From assembly GCF_002198715.1 (NCBI RefSeq), contig NZ_MWLK01000001.1, forward strand, positions 124,001 to 188,000: 64,000 nt of DNA, given 5' to 3'. The position numbers were made by a program, and so were the translations under genes. Shown one piece after another: positions 28,130-36,926 of the stretch. The DNA comes from Rhodomicrobium sp. R_RK_3 (GTDB taxonomy: Bacteria > Pseudomonadota > Alphaproteobacteria > Rhizobiales > Rhodomicrobiaceae). Numbering within the stretch: the stretch's first letter is position 1; every line of letters starts with the position of its first letter. The notes beneath the pieces were generated by a model. It was not told the origin of the DNA, did no database searches, and saw only the letters and a program-made list of their open reading frames with translations.

Positions 28130-29275
28130 GGCCGAGCGGCGGCGGGACACGGATTTGAGCGCCGGTTCCGCCCGCTTCGGCGGAGCGATCGAGGCCCGCT
28201 CGATCAGCGGGCATTCCAGCTTGGTCGGCCGGAACCGCCCTGCCCGGCTGCGCGCCAGCGACAGCGCCGTCTCGACCGCCCAGCGCCCCATCTCCCGATG
28301 CGGCAGCACCAGCGTCGTCAGCGGCGGCGTCAGGTGCCGCGCGATCTCCTCGTCGTCATAGCCGATGACGGAGACATCGCCGGGAATGGCGAGGCCGCGC
28401 TCCTTCAGCGCCTCGTAGCAGCCCACCGCCATGCGGTCATTGGCGCAGAAGATCGCGGTCGGCGGATGCGGCAGGTCCATCAGCACATTGGTCTGCTCAT
28501 AGCCCGCGCTGGTCTGCCAATTGCCGACCCGGACGAGATCGGGATCGAAGGGAATGTCGGCCGTCGCCAGCGCGTGCCGGTAGCCTTTCAGCCGCTCCTT
28601 GCCGGCATCCATCCACATCTCGCCGGTGATATGAGCGATGCGGCGATGGCCGGAGGCGATCAGCAGGTTGGTCGCCCGGTGGCCGCCCGCGACTTCGCCG
28701 GGAAGGATCACCGGGAAGGCGTGCCCGTCCGCATAGCAATTGAGCAGCACGACCGGGATCTCGGCCTCGTGCAGGAGGTCGGGGATGACGACCTGCCGGG
28801 TCATGATGGTGGCGTAGATGATGGCGTCGACGCCGTTGCCAAGCGCGGCCTGGATGGTCAGCGGCTCCATCTCGGCGTCGTTGAAGGTCTGGAAGGCGCA
28901 GACGATATGGCCTGACTCCCAGGCCGCCTCGCGCGCGCCGTCGATGGCGACGACCGCTTCGGGGCTCGTTGCGATGCGGTCGAAGATGATGGCGATCTGC
29001 GCGCTGCGGGCGACGGGCGCGGTGCGGCTCTTCTGTGGCCGGTAGCCGAGCTCCTCGATCGCCGACAGCACGCGGCTGCGCGTCTCCGTCGAGATCTTGA
29101 TGCTCGGCGTGTTGTTGAGCACGACCGAGACCGTCGATTGCGAGCAGCCGGCCGCCCGCGCCACATCCGTCATCGTGACGCGGCGGCCGTGCTGGCGCTC
29201 GCCGGCGATCTCGCCGCCGCCGATCTCCTGCGAAGGGCCGTCTGCGTCGTTCCAGGCAATATCGGCGTCGTCCAT
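28112..29275 (-). CDS. LacI-family transcriptional regulator
   Basis: The 387-residue product starts at ATG 29275; a TTG at 29296 is possible. The helix-turn-helix is preceded by an unusual acidic N-terminal stretch of about 35 residues, then VTMTDVARAAGCSQSTVSVVLNNTPSIKIS. The sugar-binding core follows (IAIIFDRIATSPEAVVAIDGA, VVLLNCYADGHAFPVILPGEVAGGHRATNLLIA, AIFCANDRMAVGCYEALKERG, VIGYDDEEIARHLTPPLTTLVLP). It follows the importer C ATPase and permease genes on the same strand, so it is probably autoregulated with them. Predicted operators contain CTAATA/TATTAG half-sites. Confidence 0.9.
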   Translation of the reverse strand: MDDADIAWNDADGPSQEIGGGEIAGERQHGRRVTMTDVARAAGCSQSTVSVVLNNTPSIKISTETRSRVLSAIEELGYRPQKSRTAPVARSAQIAIIFDRIATSPEAVVAIDGAREAAWESGHIVCAFQTFNDAEMEPLTIQAALGNGVDAIIYATIMTRQVVIPDLLHEAEIPVVLLNCYADGHAFPVILPGEVAGGHRATNLLIASGHRRIAHITGEMWMDAGKERLKGYRHALATADIPFDPDLVRVGNWQTSAGYEQTNVLMDLPHPPTAIFCANDRMAVGCYEALKERGLAIPGDVSVIGYDDEEIARHLTPPLTTLVLPHREMGRWAVETALSLARSRAGRFRPTKLECPLIERASIAPPKRAEPALKSVSRRRSASRDRA

Positions 29276-29318
29276 GCGAGATGTCTCATCTTCCAAGCGA
29301 GGCTTGCAGCGGCCCCGC

Positions 29319-30317
29319 TTACTCGTTGGTCCGGCTGGCGCGCAGGCGGTCGAACAGCACGGCGATTATGATGAAGCTGCCAACGAAAGTCCCCTGCCAA
29401 AATGTACTTATGCCGAGCAGAATCAGGCTGTTGCGGATGACTTCGATCAGCGCCGCGCCGACGATCGCGCCGAAGGCCGTACCGACGCCGCCGGCCAGAT
29501 TGGCCCCGCCGATCACCGCCGCCGCGATGACGTTCAGCTCCATGCCCTGCCCCAGATTGGTCGTCACCCCGCCCAGCCAGCCGACCTCCAGAATGCCGGT
29601 GATTCCCGCCGTCAGCGCCGCGAACATATAGACTAAGATTTTCACGCGCTTGACCGGAATGCCCGTCAGTGTCGCAGCGTGCTCATTGCCGCCGACGGCG
29701 AAGATATGGCGGCCGAGCCGCGTCCAGCGGAAGGCAAGGCCGGTCAGGATACCGAGAATGGCGAGCGCAAAGACCGGATGCGGAATGCCGAAAGTCGAGC
29801 CGCCGCCGAGCGCCAGCAGCAGCTCATGGTCGGGGCCGAACTGGTAGACCATCTTATTGTCCGACAACACCATCGCCAGGCTGCGCGCCACGGACAGCGT
29901 GCCGAGCGTCACCACGAAGGGTGGCACGCCGATATAGGCGATCATCAGCCCGTTGAAGAGGCCGACCGCCAGCGACCCGGCAAGCGCCAAGGGGATCGCC
30001 AGCCAGATCGAGCCGCCGCCCGCCATGGTCATGCCGGTGATCATCGCCGACAGCACCACGACGGAGCCGACCGACAGGTCGATGCCGCCGGTGATGATGA
30101 CGGCGGTCATGCCGAGCGCGATGATGCCGACGAAGGCAAAATTCCGCGTCACGTTGAAGATGTTGCGCTCGGTGGCAAAAGTGTCGGTGGCGAGCGTCAG
30201 CGCGATGCAGGCGGCCACCGCCGCCATGAAGACCCAGAATGTGTGACGGCTCAAGATCCAGCTCAGCGGCGTGGCGTGGACCTGCCTGGAGATCGTTTCC
30301 TCGAGAGTGATGGCCAT
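29319..30317 (-). CDS. CUT2 sugar ABC transporter permease (importer C)
   Basis: The 332-residue permease starts at ATG 30317 (MAITLEETISRQVHA), with AAAGG upstream; a longer frame has no ribosome-binding site. It carries AVIITGGIDLSVGSVVVLSAMITGM and VIAAAVIGGANLAGGVGTAFGAIVGAALIEV, the RbsC-family hallmarks. It works with the single-domain ATPase 31 bases upstream and, by inference, the binding protein at 32420-33415. Confidence 0.9.
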   Translation of the reverse strand: MAITLEETISRQVHATPLSWILSRHTFWVFMAAVAACIALTLATDTFATERNIFNVTRNFAFVGIIALGMTAVIITGGIDLSVGSVVVLSAMITGMTMAGGGSIWLAIPLALAGSLAVGLFNGLMIAYIGVPPFVVTLGTLSVARSLAMVLSDNKMVYQFGPDHELLLALGGGSTFGIPHPVFALAILGILTGLAFRWTRLGRHIFAVGGNEHAATLTGIPVKRVKILVYMFAALTAGITGILEVGWLGGVTTNLGQGMELNVIAAAVIGGANLAGGVGTAFGAIVGAALIEVIRNSLILLGISTFWQGTFVGSFIIIAVLFDRLRASRTNE

Positions 30318-30348
30318 TCGGCTTGCCTTTATCGCTGTGCGGGCTGGG

Positions 30349-31089
30349 TCATGCGGTGGTGATGGCGCCGGTGATGAGACCGGTGATCTCTTCGGGCGAG
30401 CTTTTGGCGGTCGGCTTGTCCGCCACCTTCTCCCCGCGCCGGAGCACGACGACACGGTCGGCGACCGCGAAGACGTCAGGCATGCGGTGGCTGACGAGAG
30501 CCACCGCGATGCCGTGATCGCGCAGCCGCCGGATCAAACTCAGCACCTCCTCGACCTGCCGGATGGAGATGGCGGCGGTCGGCTCGTCCATCAGCACGAT
30601 GCGCGCGTCCGACAGGCGCGTGCGGGCGATGGCGACCGCCTGCCGCTGGCCGCCGGACATGCGCCGCACCAGATCGCGCGGGCGGGTCTCCGATTTCAGC
30701 TCGGCGAAGAGCTTTCCGGCGCGCTCATACATGGTCTTGTAGTCGAGGATGCGGATCGGGCCGAAGCTGCGCATCAGCTCGCGGCCGAGAAAGACATTGG
30801 CGGCGGCGGTGAGGTTGTCGCACAAGGCGAGCTCCTGGTAGACGATCTCGATCCCCGCGGCCCGCGCATCGGACGGGCGGTGGAACGACACCTGCCGGTC
30901 GGCGATGCTGAGCGTGCCCTTGGTGGGCGGGAAATTCCCGGCGACGATTTTGACGAGGGTGGATTTGCCCGCGCCATTGTCCCCCATCAGCCCGACGACC
31001 TCACCCGGCTCGATCTTCAGCGACACGTCCGACAGCGCCTGAATGGCGCCGAAACTCTTGGAAACTCCTTGCAATTCCAGAACCGTCAT
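30349..31089 (-). CDS. Single-domain sugar ABC transporter ATP-binding protein (importer C, FrcA-like)
   Basis: The product has 246 residues from ATG 31089 (MTVLELQGVSKSFGAIQAL), with GGAAGGG upstream. It has one nucleotide-binding domain only: Walker A GDNGAGKST, signature MSGGQRQAVAIAR, Walker B IVLMDEPTAAIS and the switch His in ALVSHRMPD. The other CUT2 importers in the window have two fused domains. FrcA of the rhizobial fructose/mannose importer has the same single-domain form. The protein must therefore act as a homodimer. Confidence 0.88.
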   Translation of the reverse strand: MTVLELQGVSKSFGAIQALSDVSLKIEPGEVVGLMGDNGAGKSTLVKIVAGNFPPTKGTLSIADRQVSFHRPSDARAAGIEIVYQELALCDNLTAAANVFLGRELMRSFGPIRILDYKTMYERAGKLFAELKSETRPRDLVRRMSGGQRQAVAIARTRLSDARIVLMDEPTAAISIRQVEEVLSLIRRLRDHGIAVALVSHRMPDVFAVADRVVVLRRGEKVADKPTAKSSPEEITGLITGAITTA

Positions 31090-31136
31090 AGAGCATTTTC
31101 CCTTCCTCCCGGATGCCGTTGCCGACATTAATTTTT

Positions 31137-31171
31137 CTAATAATTATTAGTCGAGCATGCCCGGCGGTCAA
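31137..31171 (-). promoter_or_regulatory. Promoter of the importer C/LacI operon with perfect palindromic operator
   Basis: CTAATAATTATTAG (31137-31150) is a perfect 14-base palindrome. On the minus strand TTGACC (31171-31166) lies 16 bases before a TAATAA -10 inside the palindrome, so bound repressor would block RNA polymerase. The 14-mer is AT-only except for its ends and stands out against the GC-rich background. Confidence 0.55.
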
Positions 31172-31321
31172 TCACACATTAGCAGACACAGCCTAAGGTT
31201 GTGAACGTGACAAGCTTATGCAACCCATTTTGTTGTATACAGCATACCCGTTGTTCTACCCGTTTTCAGCAAAGCTGTCGCGGAAGCCCAATAATTCCGC
31301 CGATACCACCCCTCCGAAATA

Positions 31322-31347
31322 ACTAATGGAACTTTACAGATATTAGT
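31322..31347 (+). promoter_or_regulatory. Candidate LacI operator upstream of the epimerase gene
   Basis: ACTAAT (31322-31327) and ATTAGT (31342-31347) form an inverted repeat with a 14-base spacer. They end 27 bases before ATG 31375 and use the same CTAAT/ATTAG half-site as the palindrome at 31137. Confidence 0.4.
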
Positions 31348-31374
31348 GCTTAATATCCAGCAGGGAGGGCGCCC

Positions 31375-32358
31375 ATGCTCATGCTGATCACGGGACCGAC
31401 GGGCAAGGTGGGGCAAACCCTCATCGCGAAAGCGCTCGCCGACCCGCGCTTGCCCGGCCTGCAGATCCGCGCCCTCTGCCATAACCGTCCGATTGCCGTC
31501 TCGTCCGACCGCGTTTCGACCGTGCGCGGCTCGATCGCCTCGCGGGAGGTGGTGCGCGAGGCGATGCGCGGCGTCACCCATGTCGTCCATCTCGCCACGT
31601 GCAAGGAAACGCCGGACGACATCATGGACGTCACGGTTAAGGGTCTGTTCTGGCTGCTCGAGGAGATGCGCGAGAGCCGCGCGGCGCGCCAGTTCATCCT
31701 GGTCGGCGGCGATGCGGCGGTCGGCCATTTCCACGTCGCCCATGCCGCGCCGGTGACGGAGGCCACGCCGCACCACGCCTATCCCGGCTGCTACGCGCTC
31801 TCGAAGGTGCTCGAAGAGGCGATGCTCGCCCAATATTACCTGCAATATGATCTGAACGGCTGCTGCCTGCGGGCGCCCTGGATCATGGAGAAGGACGATT
31901 TCCGCTACACGCTGTCCTTCGGCGAGGATGTTTTCGGCGCGCCGGTCTGGAAGGATCTGGTGCCCGCCAATGACGCCGCGCGCTACCGCGAGGACGGCAC
32001 CGTGCCATGCCTGCATGATGCGGACGGGCGCCCGCTGAAGCGCAATTTCGTGCATGTCGACGATCTCGTCGACGCGATCATCGCGGCGGTCGATCACCCT
32101 CGCGCGCGCCAGCAGCTTTTCAACATCGCCATGACCCGCCCCATCGATTACGGCGAGGTCGCCGATTATCTGGCAGCGACGCGCGGGCTGAAATCCGTGC
32201 CGATCCATAGCGCGCTGCACAGCAACTGGCTCGACAACAGCAAGGCCCGGTTCCTGCTCGACTGGGAGCCGGCCTATGACATGGAAAATCTCATCGAAGC
32301 GGCCTGGAGCTTCGAGCGCTCGTCTCAGGACCGGCGCAAGGTCTGGTATCCGGGCTGA
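31375..32358 (+). CDS. NAD-dependent epimerase/dehydratase family protein
   Basis: The 327-residue extended-SDR protein starts at ATG 31375 after GGGAGG. The N terminus LMLITGPTGKVGQTLIAKAL has the GxxGxxG loop, and an active-site YALSK (Tyr-x-x-x-Lys) follows YPGC. The NFVHVDDLVDAI segment is also typical. It probably epimerises or oxidises a sugar or nucleotide sugar. It is the first gene of the plus-strand operon that includes the importer C binding protein, and is predicted to be controlled by the nearby LacI protein. Confidence 0.83.
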   Translation: MLMLITGPTGKVGQTLIAKALADPRLPGLQIRALCHNRPIAVSSDRVSTVRGSIASREVVREAMRGVTHVVHLATCKETPDDIMDVTVKGLFWLLEEMRESRAARQFILVGGDAAVGHFHVAHAAPVTEATPHHAYPGCYALSKVLEEAMLAQYYLQYDLNGCCLRAPWIMEKDDFRYTLSFGEDVFGAPVWKDLVPANDAARYREDGTVPCLHDADGRPLKRNFVHVDDLVDAIIAAVDHPRARQQLFNIAMTRPIDYGEVADYLAATRGLKSVPIHSALHSNWLDNSKARFLLDWEPAYDMENLIEAAWSFERSSQDRRKVWYPG

Positions 32359-32419
32359 ATCGGGAGGTCATGAAGGGTGGAGTAGCACGCATCCAGCAAT
32401 AAGAGTGGGAGGAAGCCTA

Positions 32420-33415
32420 ATGAAAAACACAACGACAGCAATCATGGTCGCCGCAACATGCCTCGCCTTGTCGGCGGCGGCCGCCGGCGCGCAGGACAAA
32501 AAGACCCTGGCCATCGTGGTGAAAGGCCTCGACAATCCGTTTTTCGAGCAGATCAATCAGGGCTGCCAGAAATGGAAAAAGGAGAACGCCGCCTCGCCCT
32601 ATACCTGCCTTTATACCGGACCGGCGTCGACGACCGACGAAGCCGGCGAGGTCCAGATCGTCGATGACCTCCTGACCAAGGGCGTCTCCGCCATCGCCAT
32701 CTCGCCGTCCAATGCGCCCGCAATGGGCAACATCCTCAAGAAGCGCGCGCCGACCATCCCGGTGATGACCATCGACGCGGATTTGCTGAAGGAAGACGCC
32801 AAGCTCCGCCAGACCTATCTCGGCACCGACAATTATCTGATGGGCGTCAAGATGGCCGAGCACACCAAGAAGCTGAAGCCCGCCGGCGGCACCGTCTGCC
32901 TGCAGATGGGCAATACGGCGGCCGACAACATCAACCAGCGCGCCGCAGGCTATCGCGACACCATCGCCGGCAAGAAGGGCACCGATCGCCTGACCGGCCA
33001 GGGCGGCTGGACGGAAGTCTCCGGCTGCCCGGTCTACACCAACGACCAGCCCGACCTTGCCAACCAGCAGATGGCCGACACCTTCACGGCCAATCCCAAT
33101 CTCGGCGCCTTCATCCTGCTCGGCGGCTGGGCGCAGTTCGCCCCGCAAGCCTATGCCCAGGTCACTGATCAGGTCATGCCGAAGCTGAAAAGCAAGGATC
33201 TCATCATCGTCGCCGGTGACACATTGCCGCCGCAGATCGAAGCGCTGAAGGCCGGGCGCAGCCATGCCCAGATCGGCCAGCGCCCGTTCGAGATGGGCTA
33301 CAAGGCCCCGACCGTGATGATTCAGCTCTTGGAAAAGAAGCCGGTCGAAGACCCGGTCTATACCGGCCTCGACGAGTGCACGGCCGAAAACGTGGCGACC
33401 TGTCTGGCCAAATAG
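32420..33415 (+). CDS. CUT2 sugar ABC transporter substrate-binding protein (importer C)
   Basis: The 331-residue product starts at ATG 32420 with GGGAGG upstream; a longer frame overlaps the epimerase gene. A signal peptide ends near AAAGAQDKK. The PBP1-type fold shows LAIVVKGLDNPFFEQINQGCQKW, VSAIAISPSNAPAMGNILKK, PVMTIDADLLK, LGTDNYLMGVKMAEH and GAFILLGGWAQF. Cysteines (QGCQ, YTCLY, VCLQM, SGCPV, DECTAENVATC) are unusually many. The matching ATPase and permease are on the opposite strand beyond the divergent promoter, so importer C is split over two operons. Confidence 0.87.
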   Translation: MKNTTTAIMVAATCLALSAAAAGAQDKKTLAIVVKGLDNPFFEQINQGCQKWKKENAASPYTCLYTGPASTTDEAGEVQIVDDLLTKGVSAIAISPSNAPAMGNILKKRAPTIPVMTIDADLLKEDAKLRQTYLGTDNYLMGVKMAEHTKKLKPAGGTVCLQMGNTAADNINQRAAGYRDTIAGKKGTDRLTGQGGWTEVSGCPVYTNDQPDLANQQMADTFTANPNLGAFILLGGWAQFAPQAYAQVTDQVMPKLKSKDLIIVAGDTLPPQIEALKAGRSHAQIGQRPFEMGYKAPTVMIQLLEKKPVEDPVYTGLDECTAENVATCLAK

Positions 33416-33437
33416 CCGGGCGATTGCCATGCTAGGG

Positions 33438-33460
33438 AGCGGCCGCCCCAGGGGGCCGCT
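33438..33460 (+). terminator. Stem-loop after the importer C binding-protein gene
   Basis: AGCGGCC (33438-33444) pairs with GGCCGCT (33454-33460). There is no T-run, so it is more likely an mRNA-stabilising or partial-termination hairpin between the binding-protein gene and the SDR gene than a full terminator. Confidence 0.45.
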
Positions 33461-33538
33461 TCCAGACATCGCCGGCCGGTTGCAGCCCTATCCAGCCTGC
33501 CGGCGGTGGACACGCAATGACATGGAGCAGAACGACAA

Positions 33539-34309
33539 ATGCCAAGAGATCGATACGCCCGTTACCCAAGTCTGCAACACCGCCCCGTACTCATTACCGG
33601 CGGAGCGACCGGCATCGGCGCGTCGCTGGTCCGGGCCTTTGCCGACCAGGGCGCCAAGGTCGGCTTCCTGGATCTTGAAGCCGAGGCCGGACAGGCGCTC
33701 GCCGAAGAGCTGACGGCGCAAGGCCAGCGGGTGCTGTTCGAGCGCTGCGACGTCACCGACATCCCTGCCCTGCGCAAGGCCATCGCCGATCTGGAGGCGA
33801 GGAACGGCCCCACTTTGGTGCTCGCCAACAATGTCGCCAACGACACCAGGCACAAATGGGAAGACGTCACGCCCGACTATTGGGACCAGCGCGTCGCGGT
33901 TAATTTGCGGCCGCATTTCTTCGCCATTCAGGCCGTCGCGCCGGGCATGATCGCGGCCAAGCAAGGCTCAATCGTCAATTTCGGCTCGGTGTCCTGGCGG
34001 CTGAAGCAGGGCGGCATGCCCGGCTATACCGCCTCCAAGGCCGCCATCTACGGCCTGACCCGGGGCTTTGCAACCGATCTCGGCAAGCACGGCATCCGCG
34101 TCAACACGTTGGAGCCCGGCTGGGTGATGACGGAGCGCCAGCTCAAGCTTTGGGTCACGCCGCAGGCAGAAGCGGAGATCGAAGCGGGGCAAGCCCTGAG
34201 CGGGCGCGTCCAGCCCGACGATCTCGCCCGCGCCTGCCTGTTCCTGGCATCCGATGACAGCAAGATGATCTCGGCCACGGTGCTGACGGTCGATGGCGGC
34301 TGGACCTGA
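33539..34309 (+). CDS. Short-chain dehydrogenase/reductase (SDR)
   Basis: The 256-residue classical SDR starts at ATG 33539. It has the cofactor loop ITGGATGIGASLV, a catalytic Ser150 in NFGSVSW and Tyr163/Lys167 in GYTASKAA, and the NNVAND segment in the place of NNAG. The N-terminal ten residues before the fold are an alternative-start region with only a distant GGAG ribosome-binding site. It probably oxidises a sugar or sugar acid imported by the flanking systems; its position just before importer D supports that. Confidence 0.87.
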   Translation: MPRDRYARYPSLQHRPVLITGGATGIGASLVRAFADQGAKVGFLDLEAEAGQALAEELTAQGQRVLFERCDVTDIPALRKAIADLEARNGPTLVLANNVANDTRHKWEDVTPDYWDQRVAVNLRPHFFAIQAVAPGMIAAKQGSIVNFGSVSWRLKQGGMPGYTASKAAIYGLTRGFATDLGKHGIRVNTLEPGWVMTERQLKLWVTPQAEAEIEAGQALSGRVQPDDLARACLFLASDDSKMISATVLTVDGGWT

Positions 34310-34368
34310 GACTAGACCGGTTCGCCGGCAACAACGCCAAAACAGCCTTTAAAAATATGGGAGGACGC

Positions 34369-35319
34369 ATGAAACGCCTATTGATCAGCAGCTTGGCCGT
34401 CGCCGCCGCATTGAGTGTCGGCGCCGCCAATGCCCAGGAGAAGAAAAGCCTCGCCTTCGTCGTCAACGGCGCCTCGGATTTTTGGAAGATCGCCGAAGCC
34501 GGTGTGAAGAAGGCCCAGAGCGAATTGCCGAAATACGAGCTTTCGCTGAAATATCCCGAGCAGTCCGCCGCCGCCATCCAGCAGCGGCTGATGGACGATC
34601 TGGTGGCGGCGGGAACCGATGCCATCATGGTCAGCGCCGTCGATCCGAAGACCTCGACCGAAGCCCTTGACCGCATCGCTAAACAGGTGCCGCTGTTCAC
34701 GACAGACAGCGACGCCCCCAATTCCAAGCGCCTCGCCTATATCGGCTCGTCCAATGTCGAGCTCGGCAAGGATGCGGGCGGCCTGATCAAGAAGGCGCTG
34801 CCCAATGGCGGCAAATGTGTCGGCTTCGTCGGTTTGCCCGGCGCCGACAATGCCCGCGAGCGCATCGAGGGCATCAAAGCGGCGCTGGCCGGTTCGAAGG
34901 TCGAACTGGTCGACGTGCGCGGCGACGACATCGACCAGACCCGCGCCAAGCGCAATGTCGAGGACACGCTGGCAAAGAGCCCCAACATCGACTGCATGGT
35001 CGGCATCTATTCCTACAACACGCCGCGCATCTACGAGGTGCTGAAGGAAGCCGGCCAGCTCGGCAAGATCAAGATCATCGGCTTCGACGAAGACCCGATC
35101 ACGCTGGGCGGCGTCAAGGAAGGCACCATTTCCGGCACCGTCGTGCAGAACCCCTATGAATGGGGCTACAAGGGCATGAAGCTGATGGCCGCTTATCTCG
35201 AGGGCGACAAATCGGGCATTCCCGCCAACGGCCTCATCATCGTGCCGGGCCAGGTGATCGAGAAGTCGAATGTCGACAAGTTCGAGTCCGAGCTGAAGTC
35301 GCGGATCGCAGGCAAATAA
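34369..35319 (+). CDS. CUT2 sugar ABC transporter substrate-binding protein (importer D)
   Basis: The 316-residue product starts at ATG 34369 after GGGAGG. A signal peptide covers about 24 residues (ending VGAANAQEK). The mature RbsB-like protein has LAFVVNGASDFWKIAEAGVKKA, DAIMVSAVDPKTSTEALDRI, PLFTTDSDAPNSKRLAYIGSSN, VGFVGLPGADNARERIEGI and CMVGIYSYNTPRIYEVLKEAG. The next two genes encode its ATPase and permease. A strong stem-loop lies 12 bases after the stop codon. Confidence 0.89.
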   Translation: MKRLLISSLAVAAALSVGAANAQEKKSLAFVVNGASDFWKIAEAGVKKAQSELPKYELSLKYPEQSAAAIQQRLMDDLVAAGTDAIMVSAVDPKTSTEALDRIAKQVPLFTTDSDAPNSKRLAYIGSSNVELGKDAGGLIKKALPNGGKCVGFVGLPGADNARERIEGIKAALAGSKVELVDVRGDDIDQTRAKRNVEDTLAKSPNIDCMVGIYSYNTPRIYEVLKEAGQLGKIKIIGFDEDPITLGGVKEGTISGTVVQNPYEWGYKGMKLMAAYLEGDKSGIPANGLIIVPGQVIEKSNVDKFESELKSRIAGK

Positions 35320-35330
35320 GCCTGCCCGTC

Positions 35331-35363
35331 CAGGCCGGCGCGGCCCCAATCCGCGCCGGCCTG
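35331..35363 (+). terminator. Perfect 13-bp stem-loop between binding-protein and ATPase genes
   Basis: CAGGCCGGCGCGG (35331-35343) pairs perfectly with 35351-35363 around a CCCCAAT loop. There is no T-run. It ends 9 bases before the ATPase start codon, so it can both protect the binding-protein mRNA and limit ATPase translation. Confidence 0.65.
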
Positions 35364-35372
35364 CGTTCCGTC

Positions 35373-36926
35373 ATGCTTCGGCAATCGCAGGTCACACACG
35401 CCTTGCTCGATCTCGTTGGCATCTCCAAGACCTATCCTGGGGTGGTCGCACTCGACCGCGTCGATTTCTCCGTTGCGCCCGGCGAGGTGGTCGGGCTGAT
35501 CGGCGAGAACGGTGCGGGCAAATCCACCTTGATGAAAATCCTCGGCGGCGTCGTCGCGCCGACCTCGGGCGCGATTCAACTCGACGGGCGCGGCTATCAG
35601 GCGCTGACCGTCGGCGATGCGATCGCGGGCGGCATCGCCTTCGTGCATCAGGAGCTAAACCTGTTCGAAAATCTCGACGTCGCCGGCAATGTGCTGATCG
35701 GTCGCGAGCCGCTCTGGGGCGGTCCGCTGCGGCTGATGGACCGGGCGGCGATGATCGCCCAGGTGCAGCCGATCCTTGCCCGCCTCGGCGCCGATTTCGC
35801 CCCCGATGCGCCGCTCGCCGAGCTCTCGCTGGCGCAGATGCAGTTGGTCGAGATCGCCAAGGCGCTGGCGCTCGACGCGCGGCTGGTGATCCTCGACGAG
35901 CCGACCTCCAGCCTGACGCTGTCCGAGACCGAGCGGCTGCTGCGCGTCATCGCTGAACTGAAGGCCGGCGGCGTCGGCATCGTCTTCATTTCGCACCGGC
36001 TTCATGAGGTCGAGCGCTGCTGCGACCGGGTGGTGGTGCTGCGCGACGGGCGCGTCGTCGGCACGCTGGTCGGCGCGCGCATCCAGCATGAGGAAATGAT
36101 CCGGCTGATGATCGGGCGCGATCTGCGCTCGCTCTACATCCCGCCGCAGTCGCCGCCCGGCAGCGTCATGCTGGAGATCGACGGCGTGCGCACCGCCGCT
36201 TTCCCCGAGCGCAGCGTCAGCCTGACGGTGCGGCGCGGCGAGATCGTCGGCCTTGCCGGGCTGGTCGGCGCGGGGCGCACGGAACTGGCGCGCGCCGTCT
36301 TCGGCATCGACAAGATGCTGGCGGGCAAGCTGCGGCTGGATGGCGGCGACGTGGCGATCAACTCGGCCCGCGACGCCATCGACCAGGGCCTCTATCTCGT
36401 GCCGGAGGATCGCAAGCGCTCGGGCGTGCTTATCGACATGTCGATCGCGTCGAATATCAGCCTGCCCGATCTGGCCGCCGATGCGCGCGCCTTCCTCATC
36501 GACACCGCCGCCGAGGCCGACCGCGCCGAGAGCCAGAAGCGCTCGCTCGGCATCCGCGCGCCCGGCGTGGCGACGCCGGTCAAATCGCTGTCCGGCGGCA
36601 ATCAGCAAAAGGTGGTGCTGGCCAAATGGCTGGCGATGCGCCCGCGCGCGCTGATCTTCGACGAGCCGACGCGCGGCATCGATGTCGGCGCCAAGGGCGA
36701 GATCTACGCGCTGATGCGCCAGCTTGCCGATGGCGGCGTCGCCATCATCATGATTTCGAGCGACATGGAAGAGGTGATCGGCGTGAGCGACCGCATCGTG
36801 GTCATGCATGAAGGCGCCGTCAGCGGCCATCTGGCGCGGGCGGATTTCAGCGAGCAGAACGTGTTGCTGCTGGCGGTCGGGAAAACCATCGCGGCCGAGC
36901 GCGCCGCCGCCGGGAGCGCCGCCTGA
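35373..36926 (+). CDS. CUT2 sugar ABC transporter ATP-binding protein (importer D)
   Basis: The product has 517 residues from ATG 35373 (MLRQSQVTHALLDLVGISKTYPG); the frame extends upstream through the binding-protein gene and is not used. Domain 1 has GENGAGKST, the degenerate LSLAQMQLVEIAKALALD and LVILDEPTSSLT; domain 2 has GLVGAGRTE, LSGGNQQKVVLAKWL and ALIFDEPTRGID. The start codon is 9 bases after a 13-bp stem-loop, leaving little room for a ribosome-binding site, so initiation may be weak or coupled. Confidence 0.88.
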   Translation: MLRQSQVTHALLDLVGISKTYPGVVALDRVDFSVAPGEVVGLIGENGAGKSTLMKILGGVVAPTSGAIQLDGRGYQALTVGDAIAGGIAFVHQELNLFENLDVAGNVLIGREPLWGGPLRLMDRAAMIAQVQPILARLGADFAPDAPLAELSLAQMQLVEIAKALALDARLVILDEPTSSLTLSETERLLRVIAELKAGGVGIVFISHRLHEVERCCDRVVVLRDGRVVGTLVGARIQHEEMIRLMIGRDLRSLYIPPQSPPGSVMLEIDGVRTAAFPERSVSLTVRRGEIVGLAGLVGAGRTELARAVFGIDKMLAGKLRLDGGDVAINSARDAIDQGLYLVPEDRKRSGVLIDMSIASNISLPDLAADARAFLIDTAAEADRAESQKRSLGIRAPGVATPVKSLSGGNQQKVVLAKWLAMRPRALIFDEPTRGIDVGAKGEIYALMRQLADGGVAIIMISSDMEEVIGVSDRIVVMHEGAVSGHLARADFSEQNVLLLAVGKTIAAERAAAGSAA

